From positions 1-8,797 of the forward strand of contig CANRXD010000041.1 in assembly GCA_947643685.1 (NCBI GenBank): a DNA stretch of 8,797 nucleotides, read 5' to 3'. This document shows, piece by piece, positions 1 to 5,458 of this stretch. The notes below the pieces were generated by a model. That model ran no database searches. It was not told the DNA's origin and saw nothing but the letters and a program-made list of their open reading frames with translations. Both the position numbers and the translations under genes were made by a program. The first letter of the stretch is position 1, and each line of letters starts with the position of its first letter. The stretch comes from an uncultured Clostridium sp. GTDB taxonomy: Bacteria > Bacillota > Clostridia > Lachnospirales > Lachnospiraceae.

Positions 1-258
1 CAGTCTTTTGCAAAACTCCTCTGCCAATAACCGGCAAATGGCTTCATCCGTGTGACCTGTAAGATTTAAAACTGAGGAAGTAGCGCCCGGCATCCCGTCT
101 CCCGTCAGGGAGGGTCTGGGGACTGCCTGCACTGTACATCCGATATGTGGTCTGTCCCCGCCCTGAACACAAAGGAACTAATCCGCCCCAAGAAATCCCC
201 CCTGTATTTCCAGATGGGAAAAGGACAGTTTCTTTCTCTCTCTTAAATTCCATTCCAT
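1..258 (-). pseudogene. LpdD-like prenylated-flavin chaperone gene, interrupted by TAG and cut by the window edge
   Basis: The minus-strand frame starting with ATG at 258 reads 26 codons, meets TAG at 180-178, then stays open to base 1. After the TAG it encodes the segment GGDRPHIG (codons 33-40) and later TGHTDEAICRLLAEE (codons 67-81). Both fit the LpdD-like family pattern as I recall it: GxDLxVxIxGGDxPHIG, then a GH(K/T)E/D-x-I helix. The residues before the TAG end in GFLGAD and those after begin FLCVQGGD, which gives exactly the family spacing if the TAG replaces one residue, probably Leu. The start is supported by AAAGGAG 8 bases upstream, inside ubiX, and overlaps the end of ubiX by 16 bases. 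LpdD-type proteins accompany LpdC and are thought to help cofactor maturation. The interruption may be a real nonsense mutation or a base error. The C-terminus lies outside the window. Confidence 0.75.
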
Positions 259-812
259 CTTTGATACTCCTTTGCTTCGATGCCAAACGGTTCCACTAAC
301 TTCGCTGCCATATGATACACCATCTCATCAATGGTCTTTGGCCTGTGGTAGAAAGTCAGCATAGGCGGAATAATCCGCACTCCGGGAATCATGGAAAGTT
401 CCTTAAGATTACGAAGATGAATCGGGCTTAAGGGCGTCTCCCTGGCCGCCAGCACAAGGGGGCGCTGTTCCTTTATGGTCACGTCCGCCGCCCGCAGAAT
501 CAGATTTTCCCCATATCCCCCATGGATTCCCGCAATGGTTTTCATGCTGCAGGGTACAATCAGCATGCCGGCAGTCTGAAAGGATCCGCTGGCAGGACCT
601 GCCCCGATTTCTTCCGGTGAAAGGGCATGATCCGCCATTTGCTCCATCTCCTCTTTTGTAAGATCCGTCTCCTGCCTCATGGTCAGCAGGGCGCTGTCGC
701 TTAAAATCAGCCAGGATTCAAAGCCGTCCGCTTTTCGGATTAACTCCAGGCACTTTACCAGAAGAGGGATCCCGCTGGCTCCGGTGGCTCCCACAATAAT
801 TCTTTTCTTCAT
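243..812 (-). CDS. ubiX: UbiX/LpdB-type flavin prenyltransferase
   Basis: This 189-residue protein is normal for UbiX/Pad1, which joins a dimethylallyl group to reduced FMN to make the prenyl-FMN cofactor of UbiD-type decarboxylases in the cytoplasm. Visible motifs are the N-terminal flavin-binding GATGASG (8-14), PCSMKT (87-92) followed by GGYGENLILRAADV (98-111), RETPLS (124-129) with an IHLRN helix, and IIPPMLTFYHRP (147-158) near the C-terminus, all in the family order. The start at 812 is chosen because the protein then begins MKKRIIVGATGASG and has GGAG 8 bases upstream. That GGAG lies in the last codons of lpdC, five bases before this gene, so translation is probably coupled. A longer start at 839 would overlap lpdC and add nine residues with no family match. 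Its place between lpdC and an lpdD-like gene makes the LpdB role likely. Confidence 0.93.
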   Translation of the reverse strand: MKKRIIVGATGASGIPLLVKCLELIRKADGFESWLILSDSALLTMRQETDLTKEEMEQMADHALSPEEIGAGPASGSFQTAGMLIVPCSMKTIAGIHGGYGENLILRAADVTIKEQRPLVLAARETPLSPIHLRNLKELSMIPGVRIIPPMLTFYHRPKTIDEMVYHMAAKLVEPFGIEAKEYQRWNGI

Positions 813-817
813 CTTCT

Positions 818-2302
818 TTACTCCATATCCGGCAGCCATTTTTTCGGGTCTGTTTCCATGAACTCTGCCCTCTGAAACCGTTCCTTCAGGGCAAAAGGCA
901 CCGTACAGTCAAAAATGGTCTTGCAGGAAATTCCCTTATCCAAAATACTTGTACTGTAATCAGGACTTGAGCTGGGATCCAGGGGATGGCAGCGCACTCC
1001 GGGAATGGTGATAATATCCCTGTCGCCCTGGAATCTGGTATTCAGGGCCCATAAAACATCATTAGTATCAAAAATATCCACATCCTCATCCACCAGGATC
1101 ACATGCTTAAGTTCCGGAAAAGCAGAGAAAGCCAGAAGGGCCGCCTGCCTCTGCTTTCCTTCATCCGTATGGGCCGTTTTTCTGCACTGGAGCACCGCCA
1201 TATATTTACCGCCGCCCGCCGGATGCGCGTACACATTGACGACTTTACCGGGAAGGGCTTTTTCAATCATTCCATAGATACTGGCTTCCGTGGGAATTCC
1301 CGCCATATTGACATGTTCCTCACTGGGACCGATGCAGGTCTGCATAATGGGGTGTATCCGGTGTGTCACTGCCTTTACCTTAATCAGAAAACATTCATGG
1401 GAGGCCGCTCCGTTATATCCCGGAAACTCCGGCATGGCATACCCGGTATGGGAATTCTGGTCCTCCACCACCCGCACGCCTGGCTGGATTTCCCCTTCAA
1501 TCACGTATTCTGCATTGGCAATGCAGTTTTCATTGATAGAAATACATTTATGAAGCTTTACAGGCTCTTTCCTCAGAGCGCCTGCGATGGAAAGCTCATT
1601 GAAGCCTAATGGTGTGGTCGGCGGTTCAAAACAGGATGTAATTTCAATTGCCGGGTCCACGCCGATGCTCACTGAGATGGGCAGGGGGATTCCCAGCTCC
1701 CCGGCCCGCTCTGCCATGGCTCCGATATGGCGGGAACCCGGCTGAAGGAAGATGGACAGCTCATCCTTTCCCTGAATACACATGCGGTGAATGGTCACGT
1801 CGGACCGCCCGGTATCAGGATGGGTGGCATAACACATTCCCAGAGTAATGTATGGCCCTGCGTCCACCGGTGTGTTGGTGGGGGCCGGTATCAGCCTGTG
1901 AAGATCAAAATCCGGCTCGGACGCCAGATGAATGACCTGCTGAACCGGGGCCTCGTCCTCTGTCACCACAGGCTCAATGGGATTCTTTGCACATTCGCAC
2001 AAAAGCTTTCCCAGCTCATGGATTTCGCAGCCGAACATGGCCGCTACCCGCTTCCTGCTGCCCACAACGCCGATGGCCACTCTTGCGTCCTCGAATCCCT
2101 TGATCTTATGAAATATCATGGCCGGGCCATTCACCTTGGTGGGACGCATCACTGTCCCGCCGGCTCCCACATGGCGGTAGACGCCGGAAAGCTCCGCCTG
2201 CGGGTCCACTTCCACATCGGTCTCCACCAATTGTCCCGGAATTGTTTTTAAAAGTTCCAGCGCACTTCTTAAATCTCTTACATCCTTTCCCGTTCCTTCC
2301 AT
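818..2302 (-). CDS. lpdC: UbiD-family hydroxyaryl decarboxylase, LpdC-type (gallate/protocatechuate decarboxylase-like)
   Basis: This 494-residue protein has full UbiD length. It should remove CO2 non-oxidatively from a hydroxylated benzoate, with prenyl-FMN and divalent and monovalent metal ions. Segments characteristic of the LpdC branch, from memory of lactobacillar gallate decarboxylase, are VDPQAELSGVYRHVGAGGT (32-50), APTNTPVDAGPYIT (140-153), SDVTIHRM (167-174, with the cofactor-site Arg at 173), EPPTTPLGFNEL (226-237), EDQNSHTGYAMPEFPGY (280-296), GPSEEHVNMAGIPTEAS (325-341) and LVDEDVDIFDTNDVLWALNTRF (403-424). Canonical UbiDs carry EGPFGE where this protein has EDQNSH, so the second active-site Glu is His. 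The start at 2302 is backed by AGGAGG six bases upstream (2309-2314). It is the first gene of an operon with ubiX and the lpdD-like frame, divergent from lysR. Gallate, protocatechuate or a related acid cannot be told apart from sequence. Confidence 0.9.
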   Translation of the reverse strand: MEGTGKDVRDLRSALELLKTIPGQLVETDVEVDPQAELSGVYRHVGAGGTVMRPTKVNGPAMIFHKIKGFEDARVAIGVVGSRKRVAAMFGCEIHELGKLLCECAKNPIEPVVTEDEAPVQQVIHLASEPDFDLHRLIPAPTNTPVDAGPYITLGMCYATHPDTGRSDVTIHRMCIQGKDELSIFLQPGSRHIGAMAERAGELGIPLPISVSIGVDPAIEITSCFEPPTTPLGFNELSIAGALRKEPVKLHKCISINENCIANAEYVIEGEIQPGVRVVEDQNSHTGYAMPEFPGYNGAASHECFLIKVKAVTHRIHPIMQTCIGPSEEHVNMAGIPTEASIYGMIEKALPGKVVNVYAHPAGGGKYMAVLQCRKTAHTDEGKQRQAALLAFSAFPELKHVILVDEDVDIFDTNDVLWALNTRFQGDRDIITIPGVRCHPLDPSSSPDYSTSILDKGISCKTIFDCTVPFALKERFQRAEFMETDPKKWLPDME

Positions 2303-2366
2303 TTTTCTCCTCCTGTTTCCTGTATCCAGGCTCTGTGTTTTGCCTTTCTTTTTGCTGTTTTTATAA

Positions 2367-2420
2367 CTGTTCCATGCCCTCGCTTTGCCGGGCCGGGCTC
2401 TGCACAGGCCTGTGGAACAG
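2367..2420 (-). repeat. Inverted repeat in the presumed lpdC leader
   Basis: CTGTTCCA at 2367-2374 is the exact reverse complement of TGGAACAG at 2413-2420, giving an 8-bp stem around a GC-rich 38-base interior that contains the palindrome ACAGGCCTGT. If lpdC is transcribed from near 2422, this lies at the very start of its mRNA. The arms also share the core TTCCA/TGGAA with the upstream operator palindrome, so they could be accessory regulator half-sites instead. The function is not known. Confidence 0.35.
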
Positions 2421-2428
2421 CTATGTTT

Positions 2429-2458
2429 CTTTTATTTTACAGATTCCCCAGTGGTCAA
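2429..2458 (-). promoter_or_regulatory. Candidate lpdC promoter
   Basis: On the minus strand TTGACC (2458-2453) is followed after 18 bases by TAAAAG (2434-2429). Both are imperfect hexamers, as expected for an activator-dependent promoter. A start near 2422 would put the centre of the palindrome at 2478-2502 about 66-68 bases upstream, the classical position for LysR-type activation. This is inferred from spacing and weak hexamers only. Confidence 0.4.
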
Positions 2459-2480
2459 TCAATTCAATATATGGTATAAT
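2452..2480 (+). promoter_or_regulatory. Candidate lysR promoter
   Basis: A perfect TATAAT lies at 2475-2480, with TGGTCA (2452-2457) 17 bases upstream as a weak -35. The start of transcription would fall near 2487, inside the operator palindrome. That predicts that the LysR protein represses its own gene when bound. Confidence 0.5.
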
Positions 2481-2502
2481 ACATTCCATATTGGAATGTA
2501 TT
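2478..2502. promoter_or_regulatory. Perfect palindrome, probable LysR-type operator
   Basis: AATACATTCCA (2478-2488), spacer TAT, then TGGAATGTATT (2492-2502) form a perfect 11-bp inverted repeat. It contains the LysR-family T-N11-A signature within ATTCCA-TAT-TGGAAT (2483-2497). It sits between the divergent lpdC and lysR genes, overlaps the predicted lysR transcription start and lies about 66 bases upstream of the predicted lpdC start. This geometry fits autorepression of lysR and ligand-dependent activation of lpdC. Confidence 0.7.
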
Positions 2503-2535
2503 AACCCGCCATATTTCTCAGAAAGGACTTTTTCC

Positions 2536-3405
2536 ATGACCTTTGAACAGCTGGAATCTTTCCTGGCTGCCGTCCGCTATGATACCTTTTTTGACGCAGC
2601 CGAATCCCTCCACATTACCCAGTCCACCCTGTCCAAGCACATCGGGAAGCTGGAACAGGAGCTGGGGCTTTCCCTTTTTGACCGTTCCAAACGCTCGGCC
2701 TCTCTGACTGCCGCCGGCCAGGCCTTTTACGAAGAAGCCCAGACCCTCTGCTCCCAATACCGGCATACCTTAAACCGCATGCAGGAATTCAAGACCTCCT
2801 CCCGCCAATCCCTCCGCCTTGGAACCCTTCCTGTCCTGTCTCAGTACGGGCTCACCAGAATATTAAAAGATTTTTCTTCCACGCATAAAGCGATCCGCCT
2901 ATCCATCGAAGAGAAGGAAGAGCAGGAGCTGATGTCCGGGCTCTTACAGGGACAGTTCGACCTTATCATCGCCAGAGACCTTTTTCTGGATAAATCCTGC
3001 CTCTCCTTTTATCCCCTGGCCAATGACAGGCTCGTGGCCGTTCTGCCCGAGGACCACCCACTGGCCGGCAGCCCCTCCCTTTCCATTAAAGAGCTGGCCC
3101 GGGAACCTCTGATTCTCATGCAGCCCTATACCTCCATATACCGGCTCTGCCTTTCCATTTTTCAGGATGCCGGAATCCGCCCACAGATTGTCCGTACCGC
3201 CCGCATGGAATCCATCTTAAGCGCTGTGGCATTCCACGAGGGAGTCAGCCTGTTCGCAGAAGAGAACTTCAACCTGTTTCGCCACGATTCCGTGGTATCC
3301 GTTCCCCTTTCCTCCTCCCCCGATCTTCCCATCGGAGTAGCCGCCAGGCGGGAAAAAAAGCTTTCTCCCGGGGCGGCGGCATTTTTAAAATTTATCCGGA
3401 GGTAA
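2536..3405 (+). CDS. LysR-type transcriptional regulator of the lpdC operon
   Basis: The protein has 289 residues, the usual LysR length. Residues 1-60 form the winged helix-turn-helix: MTFEQLESFLAAV, then a recognition region HITQSTLSKHIGKLEQELG (26-44) and LFDRSKRSASLTAAG (47-61). A linker helix follows to about residue 90. The rest fits the two-lobed periplasmic-binding-protein-like effector domain, with LRLGTLPV (93-100), LLQGQFDLIIA (136-146) and DRLVAVLPEDHPLA (164-177). The start at 2536 has AAAGGA eight bases upstream. An in-frame start at 2242 is open but would run through the operator and into lpdC. It is transcribed divergently from lpdC, so its effector is likely the decarboxylase substrate or a related aromatic; this is inference from position. 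It converges with the carrier gene. Confidence 0.9.
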   Translation: MTFEQLESFLAAVRYDTFFDAAESLHITQSTLSKHIGKLEQELGLSLFDRSKRSASLTAAGQAFYEEAQTLCSQYRHTLNRMQEFKTSSRQSLRLGTLPVLSQYGLTRILKDFSSTHKAIRLSIEEKEEQELMSGLLQGQFDLIIARDLFLDKSCLSFYPLANDRLVAVLPEDHPLAGSPSLSIKELAREPLILMQPYTSIYRLCLSIFQDAGIRPQIVRTARMESILSAVAFHEGVSLFAEENFNLFRHDSVVSVPLSSSPDLPIGVAARREKKLSPGAAAFLKFIRR

Positions 3406-3539
3406 AAAGATACCCTCAGGGCCCTGGTTCGCAAACCAAAAGAACCGGCCGCCGGCAGCTTCTCCGGATGTCTGGCAGTCAAAAGGCCCTGCACCGGATA
3501 TCGGCGCAGAGCCTGTTATGATATCGTCCATGGAACCGG

Positions 3540-4967
3540 TCAGCCAATTAGCCCGATTCCGGCAAACACCATGGACAGGACCGGAATCACGATGACGCAG
3601 CACAGCATTCCCACTACGGTAATGGGCCAGTTCCCTTTGATGCAGTCTGTAAAGCTGTAATGTCCTGTACCAAAGGTATACTGCCAGGTCCCTTCAATTG
3701 GGAATAAAAAGCCTGTGCCTGCCTGGATGCCGATAAGGGCCATGGCTGCCGCCACCGGAATTCCCGCTCCCACAAGAACCGGCGCAATGACCGTGGCGCT
3801 TAATGCGCCGTTGGCAGAGCCCTGCGGAACCAGACAATGAACCAGAAAGGCGGCAATGGTCGCCATAATAAATATCACCATCAGATTCCAGTCAGCGGAA
3901 TCCGCAAATATCTTATTCACAACCCACTCTCCGGCCCCCGTGCTGCTCATACCGGATGCCAGCGGAAAGATGCAGAGCATGGTAACTACCACCATGGCGG
4001 AAAAATTCTTCTTATAATCCTTAGCAGACAAAAGATTCACTCCCGGCAGCATCATTAAGAACATGCCGGCCATCGCCACCGTGGCGGTATCTAATTTTTT
4101 CACCCAGTTGCTGGCAAACCAAAGCACGATCATCACAGCCGTAATGGCCAGATACCATTTGTCCTTTGTCTCGAAATGATCCGGAATTGTTCCGAACAGC
4201 TTCTCCACCTCATTCTTCTGTTTCTCAGAAAGCTGCTCCGGCTTAAAATACCGCGGCAGCATCCAGGCAGAAAATATCGTGAAAATCAGTCCACAGGGAA
4301 TTCCGAATAAAGCCCACTGGAAAAAGGTCATGGGCGTCCCAGACACTACCTCGCTTAAATCCATGATCGCCACATTCACACTGTTAGAACAGGGCAAAAA
4401 CAATCCGCCTGTAAATGCGCCCACGGTAATCGCCATCATCATACCGCCCGCAAGACGGCTGGTCCCCGGCTCCGGATCGCCAAAGGCCTTCACGACCCCG
4501 GTTACAACCGCTAACACCACGATCTGGGCGGCGCCATCGGATACAAAAACAGAAATAATGGCCGCCAGCCAGCATACCGCGCTGATCATCTTTCTGGAAT
4601 CGCCTTTTCCCAGCCGATACAGTGCGCGCAGAAGAATTGCTGCCAGGTTGGTATTCTGCAAAGCAGCGCCGATGCCGAAGCCTGCCATACAGAAAAATAC
4701 AGTACTGGAGCATGCGGACTGCTGGATTGCCTTCCAGGCCACGACTCCTGTATACTTCATCACAACAATGATCATAAAGCATGTGGCTGCCAGAGGCATG
4801 GCCTCACTGATGAAAAGAACCATGGCGCCAATCACAATAGCCAGCATAATAAAGCCTTCCCGTGCCAGGCCTTCCGGCGGTGTGATCATCAGGCTCCCAA
4901 TCACTAAAAGCGCGGCTGCTAGGATACATCCCAGCTTAAATGCCGGTTTTTTCTTCAGTTCTGACAT
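3540..4967 (-). CDS. DASS/SLC13-type membrane carrier (anion or aromatic-acid permease)
   Basis: This 475-residue, very hydrophobic protein has about 11-12 membrane segments (for example residues 11-29, 38-56, 58-71, 129-160, 172-192, 216-235, 272-289, 295-310, 325-338, 362-380, 389-420, 448-472). It has a charged cytoplasmic-type loop at 240-271. The layout of two repeat halves, each with a small-residue motif, fits the divalent anion:sodium symporter family and related ion-transporter proteins. The first half carries LPCSNSVNVAI (191-201), like the DASS SNT motif. The second carries VPQGSANGALSATVIAPVL (380-398), where the SNT signature is less clear. GGGAG lies six bases before the ATG at 4967. 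The gene is convergent with lysR, and its promoter faces the intergenic region at 4968 onward. Uptake of the LpdC substrate, or exchange against its product, is an inference from neighbourhood; di- or tricarboxylate transport is the alternative. Confidence 0.8.
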   Translation of the reverse strand: MSELKKKPAFKLGCILAAALLVIGSLMITPPEGLAREGFIMLAIVIGAMVLFISEAMPLAATCFMIIVVMKYTGVVAWKAIQQSACSSTVFFCMAGFGIGAALQNTNLAAILLRALYRLGKGDSRKMISAVCWLAAIISVFVSDGAAQIVVLAVVTGVVKAFGDPEPGTSRLAGGMMMAITVGAFTGGLFLPCSNSVNVAIMDLSEVVSGTPMTFFQWALFGIPCGLIFTIFSAWMLPRYFKPEQLSEKQKNEVEKLFGTIPDHFETKDKWYLAITAVMIVLWFASNWVKKLDTATVAMAGMFLMMLPGVNLLSAKDYKKNFSAMVVVTMLCIFPLASGMSSTGAGEWVVNKIFADSADWNLMVIFIMATIAAFLVHCLVPQGSANGALSATVIAPVLVGAGIPVAAAMALIGIQAGTGFLFPIEGTWQYTFGTGHYSFTDCIKGNWPITVVGMLCCVIVIPVLSMVFAGIGLIG

Positions 4968-5040
4968 AATGAACTCCCCCTTCCATTGGTTTATCTGTAT
5001 TTATTGTATTGAAAAGAAGCCGGCAAGTCCAATCGGACAT
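4936..5040 (-). CDS. Possible 34-residue leader ORF before the carrier gene
   Basis: An ATG at 5040 has GAGGAG (5052-5047) six bases upstream, a better-spaced site than chance usually gives. The frame runs 34 codons through MSDWTCRLL and KPMEGGVHYV to TAA at 4938-4936, overlapping the first 32 bases of the carrier gene in another frame. Another ATG at 5044 gives only 17 codons. The peptide matches no family I recognise. It may act in translational coupling or may be chance. Confidence 0.25.
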   Translation of the reverse strand: MSDWTCRLLFNTINTDKPMEGGVHYVRTEEKTGI

Positions 5041-5160
5041 TCATATCTCCTCATCACAGCCATAGCTATGACCTTTCTGACTCATCATGATTTATCTATC
5101 ACTCCAAAAAATCAGAGCAATTTTCTGCCAGCCATTGACAAGTCCGGCATAATCATTTAA

Positions 5161-5177
5161 GCTAACATTGTTAGTAA
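5161..5177. promoter_or_regulatory. Dyad motif, copy A of a repeated sequence
   Basis: GCTAACATTGTTAGTAA contains the dyad CTAAC-ATT-GTTAG. A shortened copy, GCTAAAGTTAGTAA, overlaps the -10 of the GTPase promoter at 5391-5404. The shared ends suggest one protein could bind both, but I cannot assign a regulator. Confidence 0.3.
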
Positions 5178-5189
5178 TTATACATGATT

Positions 5190-5342
5190 TGTAACAGTTC
5201 AGCCTTGCATCTTCTTGCCCGCGTACCGCGGACAAGAAGCGCCGGGCGTCCGCCCTATGAAGATTTAGAGTGAAAAATGCTTATGAAAACAAGTTTTCAA
5301 CGCTTTTTTCACTCTAAATCTTCGCATGGCTGAACTGTTACA
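5190..5342. repeat. 153-bp self-pairing palindromic element (MITE-like or structured RNA element)
   Basis: The ends are perfect 15-bp inverted repeats: TGTAACAGTTCAGCC at 5190-5204 and its reverse complement at 5328-5342. They extend to 19 bp with one mismatch. Nearly all the interior also pairs: hairpin A at 5211-5239 (CTTCTTG...CAAGAAG, 12 of 13 pairs), hairpin B at 5244-5255 (GGGC-GTCC-GCCC) and hairpin C at 5259-5323, with a perfect 19-bp stem (GAAGATTTAGAGTGAAAAA) and inner dyad TGAAAAC-AA-GTTTTCA. The predicted shape is an outer stem with three branches, like a cloverleaf. It has no ORF, and no clear target-site duplication was found. It could be a mobile miniature element or palindromic repeat, or a transcribed structured RNA. 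Confidence 0.75.
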
Positions 5343-5370
5343 CTGGATTAATAAAATTTTTGGACGGCGG

Positions 5371-5398
5371 TTGACATTGGAAAAAATTGTGCTAAAGT
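5371..5398 (+). promoter_or_regulatory. Promoter of the GTPase operon
   Basis: A perfect TTGACA at 5371-5376 is followed after 16 bases by TAAAGT at 5393-5398. Transcription would start near 5405, about 54 bases before the first GTPase start codon. The -10 lies inside GCTAAAGTTAGTAA (5391-5404), a shortened copy of the motif at 5161-5177, which is a possible repressor site. Confidence 0.6.
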
Positions 5399-5458
5399 TA
5401 GTAACGGATGCTGGAATCAAAAGGTTTTTGTATTATAAATGGAAAGAAGGAATTAAGA

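Larger units (their letters stand above)
4968..5458. other. Intergenic region between the divergent carrier and GTPase operons
   Basis: No confident gene lies here. From left to right it holds the carrier's ribosome binding site and possible leader ORF, small dyads GTCC-AATC-GGAC (5027-5038) and CATAGCTATG (5060-5069), a GCTAACATTGTTAGTAA motif (5161-5177), the 153-bp self-pairing element (5190-5342), and the promoter of the GTPase operon (5371-5398). The stretch 5070-5160 shows nothing recognisable. A weak carrier promoter may be TTGCCG followed by TAAATA on the minus strand near 5000-5024. Confidence 0.6.

Noticed and set aside
178..180. TAG read as pyrrolysine or another recoded residue
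   Set aside because: Both GTPase genes and the partial binding-protein gene end in TAG, so TAG works as a normal stop here. The position aligns with a hydrophobic, non-catalytic residue.
44..286. An uninterrupted 80-codon frame downstream of ubiX, offset from the LpdD-like frame, with a start MEFKREKETV at 253
   Set aside because: Its later part matches nothing. The other frame carries the family motifs on both sides of a single TAG with exact spacing and a better-placed ribosome binding site, so no frameshift is needed.
1103..1609. 168-codon plus-strand frame inside lpdC
   Set aside because: Antisense shadow of a gene with full-length family match; no ribosome binding site and no recognisable domain.
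2242..2535. Upstream in-frame extension of the LysR gene
   Set aside because: It would overlap lpdC and translate through the promoter and operator region. The family start with a ribosome binding site is at 2536.
3406..3539. Small dyads (CAGGGCCCTG, GGTTC/GAACC) between convergent lysR and the carrier gene as a terminator
   Set aside because: Short stems with no T-run directly after them on either strand; a bidirectional terminator here cannot be supported.
4279..5160. 293-codon plus-strand frame opposite the carrier gene
   Set aside because: It is the antisense of hydrophobic codons in a well-supported membrane protein and has no family match.
5190..5342. The palindromic element as a tRNA, riboswitch or intrinsic terminator
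   Set aside because: No tRNA consensus bases, no riboswitch core I recognise, and the T-rich segment is part of a stem rather than after one.
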